Assembly (NCBI RefSeq): GCF_013359945.1
Contig: NZ_JABWCS010000211.1
Span: 1 to 64,000 of the forward strand
Reading direction: 5' to 3'
Origin: Paenibacillus agri
Lineage (GTDB): Bacteria; Bacillota; Bacilli; Paenibacillales; Paenibacillaceae
Length of the DNA: 64,000 nt
The notes under the pieces: generated by a model
The model's input: the letters and a program-made list of their open reading frames with translations, nothing else
What the model was told of the DNA's origin: nothing
Databases searched by the model: none
Translations under genes and position numbers: made by a program
Shown here: in pieces, positions 9,330 through 18,397 of the stretch
Position numbering within the stretch: the stretch's first letter is position 1
Layout of the letters: each line of letters opens with the position of its first letter

Positions 9330-10840
9330 ATGACATCTCCTCCCCTAGTGCGCGGATTGGAGGCTCGTTTCAGTAATTGCTCCTGATCCGCCTCCCCACG
9401 TCCGAATTCATGGACAATCTCTCCCTTATGCAGCACCAGAATTCGATCACTGAGGCCGATGACCTCCGGCATCTCTGATGAAATAAGCAATATGCTCAAG
9501 CCCTTTAATGCCAACTGATGAATAATGTTATAGATTTCAGCCTTCGCCCCCACATCCACACCACGTGTAGGTTCTTCGAGAATGAGGATTTCCGGCTCTG
9601 CAGCCAACCATTTGCCGATAACTACCTTCTGCTGGTTGCCACCGCTCAGAAAATCGACACTTTGCAGATCATTCGGTGCCTTGATATGCAGTTGCTCCAT
9701 ATAGGAGCTGCTCATCTTCTTGATTCGTTCCTGATCCAGAATCAAGCCCGTAGAGAGCTCGGGCAGGATGGGCATCGCTAAATTTTGCCGGATTGACATC
9801 GGTTTAATAATCCCTTGGCGGTGACGATCTGGCGGAACATAAGCAATCTTCTTAGCTTTCGCTTCATTAGGAGTATTAATTTGTACTTGAACACCATTGA
9901 TCTCGATTGCCCCTGTTCCCTTCACTAATCCGAAGAGTCGCTCCGCTACAGTGTGAGAGCCGGAACCCGGTATCCCAAAAAGGCCTAGGATCTCACCTTT
10001 TTTCAAGTTGAAAGAAATAGCATGCGCAGAGTCGAGAGACAGCTGCTTCACCTGAAGCACAATCTCTTCACGTGGCTCTACGATTCGCACAGGATATAAT
10101 TGAGCGACCTCTTTGCCGACCATCATCTGAATCAGGCTTTGCTCAGTCACCTCTTCAATCTTGTGTGTAGCGATTTTCTTCCCGTCTCTTAATACCGTCA
10201 CTTTATCTGCGATTTCGAATATTTCCTTCATTCGGTGCGAAACATAGACGATAGCCACACCTTGCTCCTTAAGCCGCTTTACCACATCAAACATCTTTTG
10301 CACTTCATTCTCCGGCAGCGCGGCGGATGGCTCGTCCATGATCAGTACATCAGCCTGAAAGGATAAGGCTTTGGCAATTTCGATGACCTGCTGGCTGTGA
10401 ACCCCCAGGTGCCGCACTTCCTTACGGACATCAATCCCTCTCCCACCAATAGAATCGACCAGTTTCTGGGCCTCACTGTATAATCTTGACCACTGGATTC
10501 TTCCGAATCGTCCCACAACTTCCAGACGGTCGATATAAATGTTCTCTGCCGCAGACAAATTGGGAAACAGATTGAATTCCTGATGAATGATAGATACACC
10601 CTGATGCTGTGCATCGAGAGGATTACGAAAAACGACCTCTTGTCCTTTGAGCCGGATAATCCCCTGGGTAGGTGCATACACACCGGATAATATTTTCATT
10701 AAAGTGGATTTACCGGCCCCATTCTCCCCCATCAAAGCATGAATCTCTCCAGGATATAGCTCGAAATCGACGTCTTCCAAAGCTTTTACACCCGGAAACT
10801 CCTTGCTGATCCCCTCCATCGATAAGATCGGACGCTCCAT
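9326..10840 (-). CDS. CUT2 sugar ABC transporter ATPase (RbsA-like, duplicated NBD)
   Basis: A 504-aa cytoplasmic ATPase with two nucleotide-binding domains. The N-terminal Walker A is at residues 38-46 (GENGAGKST) with Walker B VLIMDEPSAAL. The second domain has a degenerate Walker A (GIPGSGSH) but a clear LSGGNQQKVVIGKWL signature and ILEEPTRGVDVGAK. This asymmetry is normal for RbsA, MglA and LsrA proteins. It energises the two permeases downstream. A 200-bp gap separates it from the ribokinase gene; no convincing promoter or terminator was seen there. Confidence 0.94.
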   Translation of the reverse strand: MERPILSMEGISKEFPGVKALEDVDFELYPGEIHALMGENGAGKSTLMKILSGVYAPTQGIIRLKGQEVVFRNPLDAQHQGVSIIHQEFNLFPNLSAAENIYIDRLEVVGRFGRIQWSRLYSEAQKLVDSIGGRGIDVRKEVRHLGVHSQQVIEIAKALSFQADVLIMDEPSAALPENEVQKMFDVVKRLKEQGVAIVYVSHRMKEIFEIADKVTVLRDGKKIATHKIEEVTEQSLIQMMVGKEVAQLYPVRIVEPREEIVLQVKQLSLDSAHAISFNLKKGEILGLFGIPGSGSHTVAERLFGLVKGTGAIEINGVQVQINTPNEAKAKKIAYVPPDRHRQGIIKPMSIRQNLAMPILPELSTGLILDQERIKKMSSSYMEQLHIKAPNDLQSVDFLSGGNQQKVVIGKWLAAEPEILILEEPTRGVDVGAKAEIYNIIHQLALKGLSILLISSEMPEVIGLSDRILVLHKGEIVHEFGRGEADQEQLLKRASNPRTRGGDVI

Positions 10841-11042
10841 CGTTAACCCTCCCTTTTCAAACTGTTACGGCTGGTCGACTAGTGACAAATGTGAAATTCA
10901 GGCATACTTTAACAAGACTCAGCTTTAAATCAACAAAGTAAAGTGATGCAACAATCCCCTTCAAAAAAGCACTTCGGAATCGATCCCAACATTGCCTTCC
11001 GGATTCCTTTTCACACAGTAGATCATCTGAATCTCACTTGTC

Positions 11043-11963
11043 CTAACCCGCTCTTTCTTTTTCCATAAATTCAAGAACCTGCGCTTCTTCCGGGATAGAA
11101 CTTAGAGCACCAGGAGCCGATACCGTCAATGCGGAGGCAGCAGTAGCATAATTCAAGCTGTACTCCACCCCTTCACCCGTTAAATATTTGGATACGAAGG
11201 CTCCAATAAAAGTGTCCCCGGCCGCTGTGGTGTCCACCACCTCCACCTGATAAGCAGGCGTAGAGATTATTAAGCCGCTGGAATTGATATAGAATGATCC
11301 TTTGCTGCCAAGCGTGATAATGACACCCTGAACCCCATGCTTCAGGATTCGTTCACCCGCTTCATCTACTTTGGCGACATTGTCCAGCGTAACCCCGCTT
11401 AGGGCTTCCGCCTCAATCTCATTCAAGATCAAGAAATCGATGAACTTCAAATCAGCTACTTCAAAACCTGGCACAGGTGCCGGGTTAGCGAACACCGTTG
11501 TTCCGGCTACCTTTGCCAGTTTCAGCACAGCCCGGTTGGTCTCTCTCGGGATTTCATTCTGCAGAACCACAGCATCATAGTCTGAAAGCTCAAGGCCTTG
11601 CACATCCCGCTCACTATATGCGGCATTCGCGCCGGCTGACAGAACAATACTGTTCTCGCCTAAGTGATCTACCGTAATGATAGCCATCCCTGTCGTCAAA
11701 GGCTTGCGCAATACCCCTTCCATGCCGATATTATCTGCGGATAATTTACGGCGAATATCTTGTCCAAAAAAATCATCGCCCAGACCGCCTGCCATAGTCA
11801 CTGTGGCTCCAGAGCGAGATGCTGCAACGGCTTGATTCGCTCCTTTACCACCTATAAAAAACTGAGTTTCTCGTCCTTGAATCGTCTCACCGGGAATTGG
11901 ATGACGCTGTACTTGGGTCACAATGTCCATATTCATGCTGCCAACTACCAAGACCTTTGCCAT
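11043..11963 (-). CDS. rbsK: Ribokinase (PfkB family)
   Basis: A 306-aa cytoplasmic PfkB-family sugar kinase that phosphorylates a pentose-like substrate with ATP. It shows the N-terminal VLVVGSMNMD, the substrate and lid motif GGKGANQAVAASR near residue 39 and the C-terminal catalytic motif DTTAAGDTFIGAF, in which Asp is the general base. It lies 16 bp downstream of the LacI gene with a strong GAAGGAG site. The family is firm and ribokinase is the closest type, though nucleoside or other sugar kinases of the family look similar. It suggests the imported compound carries or yields ribose. Confidence 0.88.
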   Translation of the reverse strand: MAKVLVVGSMNMDIVTQVQRHPIPGETIQGRETQFFIGGKGANQAVAASRSGATVTMAGGLGDDFFGQDIRRKLSADNIGMEGVLRKPLTTGMAIITVDHLGENSIVLSAGANAAYSERDVQGLELSDYDAVVLQNEIPRETNRAVLKLAKVAGTTVFANPAPVPGFEVADLKFIDFLILNEIEAEALSGVTLDNVAKVDEAGERILKHGVQGVIITLGSKGSFYINSSGLIISTPAYQVEVVDTTAAGDTFIGAFVSKYLTGEGVEYSLNYATAASALTVSAPGALSSIPEEAQVLEFMEKERAG

Positions 11964-11979
11964 GTTCCTTCTCCTTCGA

Positions 11980-13005
11980 CTAATTCATTTTTTTGACAGA
12001 GCCGTATTTCATTAGTTCGACATCCAGTATGACTTTCTTGGGGTTCGTCTCATCCGTACTTTTATCTTTAATTCGCTTAATCAGCATCTCCGCAGCTTGC
12101 GTCCCCATTTCACGAGTAGGTCTGCGAACAACCGTTACCTTCGGTTTCACAAATTCAGCCAGTTCATTCTCGTCAAAACCAATTAATGAAATGTCTTCCC
12201 CGATCTCCAGATTCAAATCCCGAATCGCCTTGATGGCTCCCTGGCAGATCAAGTTGTTGGCTGCAAAAATCGCTGTCGGAGGTACCTCAGCTTGCATTAA
12301 TTCAAGGGTAGATTGATAGCCGCTATCCTCCAGCCAGCTCCCTTGCTTGTGATACTTAGGATCAGGGCTAACCCCACCTTCAACCATGGCCCGCTGATAT
12401 CCCCAATAACGATCCTTACCATCATTAAAGTCATGCTTCCCGTCTATAATGGCAATGCGTGTGTGACCATACTCTAGAAAGTGCTTGGTAGCTTCGTAAG
12501 CGCCGCGATAGTTATCAATCATCACACCATCATGACCGCTATTATCGATGTACCGATCCACCAGAATCGTCGGCTTACGGATGGTCTGGTAAAAATCCGC
12601 TGTCTTATGAGTACCAATTAAGATAAAGCCGTCGGCGTTTTTACCAAGAAAACTCTCGAAATAGGTGGACTCTTCCGCTTCATCGCCATTGGTAGATACA
12701 ACAAGAGTGACAAAGCCTGCTTTCTTCGCTACTTCCACCGTTCCGCCTATCACTGCCGTGTAGAAGGGGTTTTGAATCTCCGGCACCACTACCGCCAGCA
12801 TGTTCGTTTTTTTATTAACCATAGATGCCGCTATCGTGTTCGGCACGAAGTTTAATTCATCGATTACTTTCAATACTTTTTTTCGTGTAGCCTCACTTAC
12901 CCGGTCCAGTCCATTGATTACCCGAGATACAGTAGCAACAGATACATTGGCTGTTTTTGCCACATCTTTAATCGTTATATCTCTTTTCGTGACAACCACT
13001 TCCAT
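11980..13005 (-). CDS. LacI/GalR-family transcriptional regulator (RbsR-like)
   Basis: A 341-aa repressor. The helix-turn-helix lies at about residues 9-30 (TIKDVAKTANVSVATVSRVI), followed by the hinge helix LNFVPNTIAASM and a periplasmic-binding-protein-like effector domain. It is the first gene of the operon, so it likely represses its own transcription and the ribokinase, importer and ureide-type genes. Two LacI-type palindromes lie directly upstream. The effector is probably the imported sugar compound or its phosphate. Confidence 0.93.
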   Translation of the reverse strand: MEVVVTKRDITIKDVAKTANVSVATVSRVINGLDRVSEATRKKVLKVIDELNFVPNTIAASMVNKKTNMLAVVVPEIQNPFYTAVIGGTVEVAKKAGFVTLVVSTNGDEAEESTYFESFLGKNADGFILIGTHKTADFYQTIRKPTILVDRYIDNSGHDGVMIDNYRGAYEATKHFLEYGHTRIAIIDGKHDFNDGKDRYWGYQRAMVEGGVSPDPKYHKQGSWLEDSGYQSTLELMQAEVPPTAIFAANNLICQGAIKAIRDLNLEIGEDISLIGFDENELAEFVKPKVTVVRRPTREMGTQAAEMLIKRIKDKSTDETNPKKVILDVELMKYGSVKKMN

Positions 13006-13020
13006 TCTTTACCTCTATTT

Positions 13021-13107
13021 TTGTCATAACGTTTTTACAACCGTTACACCTTTTATAATCTGAGACTATTTAACAATAATCTGTTATTTTGCAAAAACGT
13101 TTACGCA
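13021..13107 (-). promoter_or_regulatory. Promoter flanked by two LacI-type operators
   Basis: Palindrome 1 at 13021-13040 (TTGTCATAAC/GTTTTTACAA, 8 of 10 pairs) and palindrome 2 at 13090-13107 (TGCAAAAAC/GTTTACGCA, 7 of 9 pairs) both centre on a CG within AACGTTT, the LacI/GalR hallmark. Between them the minus strand has a TATAAA -10 (13052-13057) 16 bp from a weak TTATTG -35 (13074-13079). Operator 1 would cover the transcript start and operator 2 the region above -35. The centres are about 68 bp apart. Confidence 0.65.
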
Positions 13108-13324
13108 ATTTCTAATCTCATTCTAGTACATGTTAGATAAGTTATCAATATATTTTTAAAATTTTAAAAAATAAAGATAAATGCATCACATATATAACAC
13201 ATAACTGACATATATGATTGTATTCATTCCACAACAAAAGTAATCGTTTAATCTGATCATGAAATATAACATTTAAATGACATTAAAATAGCTCTATTCT
13301 GGATAAAAGAACATGGTCGCACTT

Positions 13325-13366
13325 AATTCATGAACACCAATTCATGAACACCAATTCATGAATGCC
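13325..13366. repeat. Three 14-bp tandem repeats
   Basis: AATTCATGAACACC is repeated at 13325-13338, 13339-13352 and 13353-13366 (the last copy ends ATGCC). It lies in the AT-rich gap between the LacI and LysR genes, outside any gene. Confidence 0.85.
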
Positions 13367-13389
13367 ATCTTTTTCAAGGCTTAAAGCTC

Positions 13390-13620
13390 ATCTATAAGAG
13401 CTAACGGACCGTATAGCCGTTATTCCCCACTCTAAGTTGCTCTGAATGATGATGCGGACTCAGATGACGTTATTTGCTATCAAACAGCTGAATTTGCAGA
13501 AGATTTCTGCCAATAAGGTCTCTGGAGTCCGCTATTTTCCTGAATGACTGAATTTATAGGCGATAAGGTCTCTGGAGTCCGTTACCTGCCGAGCAAGCAC
13601 TGATTTTGCGGCAGGCCCAC
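13390..13620. repeat. Degenerate 50-bp intergenic repeats
   Basis: The 19-mer ATAAGGTCTCTGGAGTCCG occurs at 13513-13531 and again at 13563-13581, exactly 50 bp apart. Around it run weaker copies of a unit shaped as GGAGTCCGTTATTT, spacer, CTGAATTT. The remainder of the 13108-13747 gap is AT-rich with no credible ORF. Confidence 0.7.
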
Positions 13621-13747
13621 TGAAGATTCATAAAACGATCTAACCAACGCAAAAAAACCTAAAAAAACTGAACTTCACATCTTACGACATGGAAACAGTT
13701 TTTCAAGGTGTTGTCATCGGTTCTATCTTTGGTTCTATCGTTGCTTT

Positions 13748-14659
13748 CTACAAGTTACTATTCCCCGGAAACGTATCCCGGCTTAAGTTAATAAAGGCTT
13801 CGATCGCAGGTGAGATCCACTTCTCTTCATGCCAGAACATTCGGGTTGCGAAGGACACGGCGGTCAAATCCCAAGCCAACGGAACCAGCTCTCCCCGATT
13901 CATTTCTTCGACTACGGCCATTTCAGGCAATATAGCGATGCCCATTCCTATTTTCGCACACTGCTTGATCGCTTCTGCGCTGTTAAACTCTAATTCCGTA
14001 ACTCCTCTCATGCCCTTCTGCGCCAGACTTCGCTCAAAAAATGTGCGATAGGAACAGCCCTTCTCTGTCTGCAAAAAGGTCTCACCCTTAAAATCTTCAA
14101 CAGTCAATGTCGTACGTGCTGCCAATGGATGATCGGGCGCCGCCAGGACATAGAAGGATTCATCCAGCAATTTTTCTCCACAAAATCCGGTCTCACCCTT
14201 GTCTTCATCCAGCATAAAAATAATATCCGCGTCCCCTTCCCGTAGACTCTGTTTGAGATTATCATCGGAAAGTGCGCGGAACATTAGGCGAATTCCAGGA
14301 TAGCGCAAGCGAAAGCGCCGCAATACATCCGGCAAGCGGTACGTACACAACGTTTCATCTGCACCTATGACGAGCGTCCCTGTCATCTCGCCAGATTGTC
14401 TGACCACTTGTTCTGCTTCTTCAAGCTCCCTTAATATGTTGTCAACGTATCCGAGGAACCGTCTCCCCGCATCGGTTAATATTACTTTCTTCCCCAGTCT
14501 GTCCACCAGCTTGACCCCCAGTTCCTCCTCCAGAGCCTTCATCTGCATCGTAACCGTTGACGGAACGTAGTTTTGAACTTCTGCAGCTCGGCTAAAGTTT
14601 AGTGTAGAAGCAAGGGTATGAAAGGTCTTGAGTTGGCGTAACTCCACAGTACATCCCAT
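13748..14659 (-). CDS. LysR-family transcriptional regulator
   Basis: A 303-aa LysR-type regulator with the N-terminal winged helix (LNFSRAAEVQNYVPSTVTMQMKALEEELGVKL, written here only as a region, residues 18-50) and a C-terminal type-2 periplasmic-binding effector domain from about residue 90. It is divergent from the hydrolase and MFS genes that begin at 14784, the classical arrangement in which a LysR protein controls its neighbour. Overlapping dyads at 14665-14691 lie in the shared intergenic region. The effector is unknown. Confidence 0.92.
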   Translation of the reverse strand: MGCTVELRQLKTFHTLASTLNFSRAAEVQNYVPSTVTMQMKALEEELGVKLVDRLGKKVILTDAGRRFLGYVDNILRELEEAEQVVRQSGEMTGTLVIGADETLCTYRLPDVLRRFRLRYPGIRLMFRALSDDNLKQSLREGDADIIFMLDEDKGETGFCGEKLLDESFYVLAAPDHPLAARTTLTVEDFKGETFLQTEKGCSYRTFFERSLAQKGMRGVTELEFNSAEAIKQCAKIGMGIAILPEMAVVEEMNRGELVPLAWDLTAVSFATRMFWHEEKWISPAIEAFINLSRDTFPGNSNL

Positions 14660-14664
14660 CCTTA

Positions 14665-14691
14665 ATTCAAATTAATTGAATGTATCATTCA
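14665..14691. promoter_or_regulatory. Overlapping dyads, candidate LysR operator
   Basis: ATTCAA-N5-TTGAAT (14665-14681, a T-N11-A-type box) overlaps TGAAT-N5-ATTCA (14677-14691). Both lie just upstream of the LysR start and about 100 bp before the divergent hydrolase gene. Confidence 0.5.
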
Positions 14692-14783
14692 TAAACGTTT
14701 CCTTGAACAAACAATAGCATCGTCGTAGAGTGGTGACAAGTAAGACAGTCCATCTTGCATTTACGAAAAAGGAGATTGTTACG

Positions 14784-15794
14784 ATGAGAGATTACGAAAT
14801 CTATGAACTGGGGGATGTTCTGCTGCAATCCGGTGTCATCCTGCCGAATGCCATTCTTGCCTATAAAACTTACGGAACACTGAATGCGGCAAAAGATAAT
14901 GTTATTGTCTATCCCACCTGGTTTGCAGGTCTGCATACCGATAATGAATGGTTAATTGGACCTGGCAAGGCGCTGGACCCGGAAAAGTATTTTATCATCA
15001 TTCCGAACATGCTGGGTAATGGATTATCCTCCTCGCCAAGCAATACGGCCCCGCCCTATGATCACGGGAACTTCCCGGTGGTGACGATTTATGATAACGT
15101 GCGTCTGCAGCATCAACTGGTGACCAAGAAGTTTGGGATTAGCAAAATCGCCCTCGTCGTCGGCTGGTCACTCGGAGCTGTTCAAACCTTCCAGTGGGGC
15201 GCCAGCTATCCCGATATGGTGAAACGTATTGCCCCATTCGGGGGTACGGCTCAGACAAGGCCACATGCACAAATTGTTTTTGCAAGCATGATCGCTGCAC
15301 TTCAAGCGGATTCTACCTGGGAGAATGGGTTTTATAAGCAGCAGCCTACGGCGGGATTAGCCGCAATGGGTCGGGTCTATGCCCCTTGGGGCTTTTCCCA
15401 GGCTTACTATCTGGAGCAGCTCTATCAGCAAGACGGTTACCACACTTCGGAGGATTATCTTGTGAACTACTGGGATCAAGTGTTTCTGACTTTCGACGCC
15501 AATGACCTGATCACCATGTTACGCACCGGAATCAGTGGCGATATCAGCGCAAACCAGGCGTATAACGGCGATTTCGAACTTGCATTACGAAGCATTACAG
15601 CCTGTGCGCTAGTCATGCCGGGAAGTACAGACTTGTTCTTTCCTCCCCAGGATAACAACTATGAAGTACAATGTATGCCGAATGCTCGCTTCCTCCCGAT
15701 TGACTCGAAATGGGGACATTGCGCAGGCATTGGACAGCATGAACCCGATTCCGAATTTATAGATCAACAGCTGAAGATTTTCTTAGGTGAATGA
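14784..15794 (+). CDS. Alpha/beta-hydrolase, homoserine O-acetyltransferase (MetX)-like
   Basis: A 336-aa protein of the MetX-like alpha/beta-hydrolase family. The nucleophile elbow is VVGWSLGA near residue 124, the acid is in PGSTDLFFPP and the histidine is in SKWGHCAGIG, in that order. A longer frame starts at 14730, but AAGGAG lies 8 bp before the ATG at 14784, which is preferred. True MetX proteins acetylate homoserine; many relatives in Firmicutes, next to LysR and MFS genes, are hydrolases or acyltransferases of unknown substrate. It is followed by the MFS gene after 41 bp and probably shares its transcript. Confidence 0.85.
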   Translation: MRDYEIYELGDVLLQSGVILPNAILAYKTYGTLNAAKDNVIVYPTWFAGLHTDNEWLIGPGKALDPEKYFIIIPNMLGNGLSSSPSNTAPPYDHGNFPVVTIYDNVRLQHQLVTKKFGISKIALVVGWSLGAVQTFQWGASYPDMVKRIAPFGGTAQTRPHAQIVFASMIAALQADSTWENGFYKQQPTAGLAAMGRVYAPWGFSQAYYLEQLYQQDGYHTSEDYLVNYWDQVFLTFDANDLITMLRTGISGDISANQAYNGDFELALRSITACALVMPGSTDLFFPPQDNNYEVQCMPNARFLPIDSKWGHCAGIGQHEPDSEFIDQQLKIFLGE

Positions 15795-15835
15795 TTTTAG
15801 CGCACAGTGAATAATTGAAAGTGGAGCGAATCCAA

Positions 15836-16906
15836 TTGAAAAATAATACGATCCTCTATATCCTGGCACTTGCAGTTTTTCTGATTGGAACCATTGAATA
15901 CATTATTACAGGAGTCATTATCACTCCGATTCTAATCGCACTGACTATAAATGTGGATCGCAAGAAGCTGCTCGTGGCTTCCCTTGGTGTATTCATTGCC
16001 ACTAACGGGCTTATGTTTGCGGATCTTTCTTATGAAATCGTACTATGGGTGCGAATGATTCAAGGGGCTAGTGGAGGAATGGCTACCGTGGTGGCTATGG
16101 CAGTAGCGACACGACTGGTTGAAAAAGAACGACGGGGACGGGCCATCGGTATTATCTTGATGGGTCTCAGCAGTTCGCTTGTGCTGGGTGTTCCGATGGG
16201 TACATTTTTTAGCGAGAGACTTGGATGGAGAGTTCTATTTATTGCGATCGGTTTATTAAGCGTTCTTCCATTGCTAATCATCTATAGAAAAGTTCCGGCA
16301 ATCAAAGAAGTGGACAGGGTTACCCTCCGCATGCAGCTCTCCATTCTACAAGATCCAAAAATTCTGACTGCCTTAGGTATTACTTTATTGTATATCGGCG
16401 GATATTCTACCCTGTTCACTTATATTACTCCATTCCTGCAGGCCACCTCCTCACTGTCCATAACCGAGATTAGCGCTGTTCTATTCCTGGCCGGGGTTTG
16501 CAGCTTCGTGGGATCAAGAATGGGCGGGCAATTGGCCGATGCAAAAGGAGCGAAATTCACCATTTGTCTAGGACTCCTGTTACAAGGAGCGACGATCCTT
16601 CCCTTTGCTCTGGCTGGCATGAATCTATTTCTATTAATCCTGGTATTAATGATCTTTATGTTAGCTACCTGGAGCATTTCTCCTGCCCAACAGCTATTAC
16701 TGGTTACCCTGGTACCCAGAAATCCTGATATGGCGCTAAGTGTGAACACTTCCTTCATCCAGTTAGGTTTTGCTTTAGGATCTGGATTGGGCGGACTTGT
16801 CATCAGTAAAACCTCTGTTCTGTACTTGAATTGGCTCGGGCTTGCTGCTGTAAGCATGGCTCTACTTCTTGCGATCTGGCTTTTCAGAACTTTTGACCAC
16901 GAATGA
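15836..16906 (+). CDS. MFS transporter, DHA1/AraJ-like
   Basis: A 356-aa major facilitator with about 11-12 membrane segments. The conserved loop 2-3 region reads DRKKLLVASLGVF and a motif-A-like RRGRAIGIILMG lies after TM4. A GGAG site 9 bp before the TTG at 15836 selects that start over the TTG at 15815, which has no ribosome site. It probably exports a small molecule, such as a drug, sugar or amino acid, together with the MetX-like enzyme. Slightly short for the family but with no sign of truncation. Confidence 0.85.
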   Translation: MKNNTILYILALAVFLIGTIEYIITGVIITPILIALTINVDRKKLLVASLGVFIATNGLMFADLSYEIVLWVRMIQGASGGMATVVAMAVATRLVEKERRGRAIGIILMGLSSSLVLGVPMGTFFSERLGWRVLFIAIGLLSVLPLLIIYRKVPAIKEVDRVTLRMQLSILQDPKILTALGITLLYIGGYSTLFTYITPFLQATSSLSITEISAVLFLAGVCSFVGSRMGGQLADAKGAKFTICLGLLLQGATILPFALAGMNLFLLILVLMIFMLATWSISPAQQLLLVTLVPRNPDMALSVNTSFIQLGFALGSGLGGLVISKTSVLYLNWLGLAAVSMALLLAIWLFRTFDHE

Positions 16907-16921
16907 TTACTCCTTCAATGT

Positions 16922-16948
16922 AAAAACCCCTTGGATGCCCAAGGGGTT
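16922..16948. terminator. Bidirectional terminator between MFS gene and mntH
   Basis: AACCCCTTGG (16925-16934) pairs perfectly with CCAAGGGGTT (16939-16948) around a 4-nt loop. On the minus strand it runs into TTTTT, so it chiefly ends the mntH transcript, but it also lies just after the MFS stop. Confidence 0.85.
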
Positions 16949-16957
16949 CTCGCTTAG

Positions 16958-18316
16958 TCATCCTAAATCATGACCAGTCAAGATAATATAGCACACCAAG
17001 AACACATTGAGGGCAACGATAACCCCGGTGGATAGCCAAGCCAGAATTTTAATCCACGGCCGATTGGCGAATTCGCCCATTTTCCGCTTATCGCTGGTGA
17101 ACAGTACAAGTGGGATAACGGCAAAAGGTAACTGCAAACTAAGCACTACCTGACTCCATAACAACATGTCGCCTGTCCCCCTGGAGCCGGCTATCCACGT
17201 AACGATAAATGCGGGCACTACAGCCAGCAAGCGGGTAATCAATCTGCGGAGCCACGGCGACACTCTCAAGCGCACAAAGCCTTCCATCACAATCTGCCCT
17301 GCTAACGTTCCCGTAATGGTCGAGTTCTGGCCAGAAGCAAGCAATGCGACTGCGAATAACGTGCCGGCAATACTAACGCCAAGGGTAGGACTTAAAAGCT
17401 CATACGCGCCTTCTATTTCCGATACATTTAGTCCCGTACCATGAAAAGCGGCCGCACCAAGGATCAAAATAGCAGAGTTAATCAAGAAAGCAAAGAACAG
17501 TGACATATTAGAATCGAGAACGGAGAACTTAAGTGCTTCTTTCCGTCCTTTGACAGTTCTCTCATATTGCCGGGTCTGTACAATCGATGAATGCAAGTAC
17601 AGATTGTGTGGCATCACTGTTGCTCCCAAAATCCCTAATGAGATGAAGAGCATCTCAGGATTCGTAATGATCTCAAATTTAGGAACATATCCGCCCAATA
17701 AAGCCGATACTTCCGGCTTCGATATGATCACTTCAAAGACAAATACTGCGAATATGGTGAACATTAAGACGATAATAATCGATTCAATAATCCGAAAACC
17801 TTTTTTCTGTAAAAATAACAATAGCAGCACATCAAGTGTAGTAATAGCAATGCCCCATAACAACGGGATCCCGAACAATAAATTAAGGGCAATTGCCGAG
17901 CCGATCACTTCTGCCAGATCTGTTGCCACTATAGCAAGCTCCGTTAGAATCCATAAAAAAACAGCCATTTTGGGACCGACAGCATCCCTTGTTGCCTGTG
18001 CCAAATCTCTTCCGGTGACAATCCCGAGCTTGGCTGACAAGACTTGGAGCAGCATGGCTATCAAATTTGAAATTAAAATAACAGATAAAAGAGTATAGCC
18101 AAAGCGTGCGCCGCCCGCAATTGAGGTTGCCCAGTTACCCGGATCGATGTAGCCAACGGCTACCAGTGACCCCGGTCCCGCAAATGCCAGGAGCTTTCTC
18201 CAGAATCCTGACTTTAGAGGAATTTTAACGGAATTGTTTACCTCCTCCAAACTAATACTAGAACTGCTCCGTAACCATCCATGATTTTCTTTTACTTGCT
18301 GAATTCCTGCATCCAT
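16958..18316 (-). CDS. mntH: Manganese transporter, Nramp family
   Basis: A 452-aa proton-coupled divalent metal importer of the plasma membrane. The Nramp hallmark metal-binding DPGNW motif lies in TM1 (VGYIDPGNWATSIAGGA) and the TM6 motif reads MPHNLYLHSS; both are intact, so the protein should be functional. The ATG at 18316 follows AGAGGAG and is preferred to an upstream frame start at 18334. It is monocistronic. The promoter carries an MntR-box-like palindrome, consistent with repression by manganese. Confidence 0.93.
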   Translation of the reverse strand: MDAGIQQVKENHGWLRSSSSISLEEVNNSVKIPLKSGFWRKLLAFAGPGSLVAVGYIDPGNWATSIAGGARFGYTLLSVILISNLIAMLLQVLSAKLGIVTGRDLAQATRDAVGPKMAVFLWILTELAIVATDLAEVIGSAIALNLLFGIPLLWGIAITTLDVLLLLFLQKKGFRIIESIIIVLMFTIFAVFVFEVIISKPEVSALLGGYVPKFEIITNPEMLFISLGILGATVMPHNLYLHSSIVQTRQYERTVKGRKEALKFSVLDSNMSLFFAFLINSAILILGAAAFHGTGLNVSEIEGAYELLSPTLGVSIAGTLFAVALLASGQNSTITGTLAGQIVMEGFVRLRVSPWLRRLITRLLAVVPAFIVTWIAGSRGTGDMLLWSQVVLSLQLPFAVIPLVLFTSDKRKMGEFANRPWIKILAWLSTGVIVALNVFLVCYIILTGHDLG

Positions 18317-18397
18317 AGTCTCTCCTCTTTTCACACATTAATCGTGGGGTTGTTCCGAGCCCCTAAACCTAACGAACATATACTGACGAATCTTATT

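Noticed and set aside
6370-10840. AI-2 (Lsr) uptake operon
   Set aside because: The binding protein and permeases resemble LsrB/C/D, but lsrK, lsrF and lsrG are absent and ribokinase, AllA-like and M20 genes are present instead.
13090-13107. Reading this palindrome as a cre site only
   Set aside because: It fits the cre consensus less well than a LacI/RbsR operator paired with the site at 13021-13040, though dual use is possible.
13689-14051. 120-codon plus-strand frame opposite the LysR gene
   Set aside because: Antisense shadow of a well-supported LysR coding sequence.
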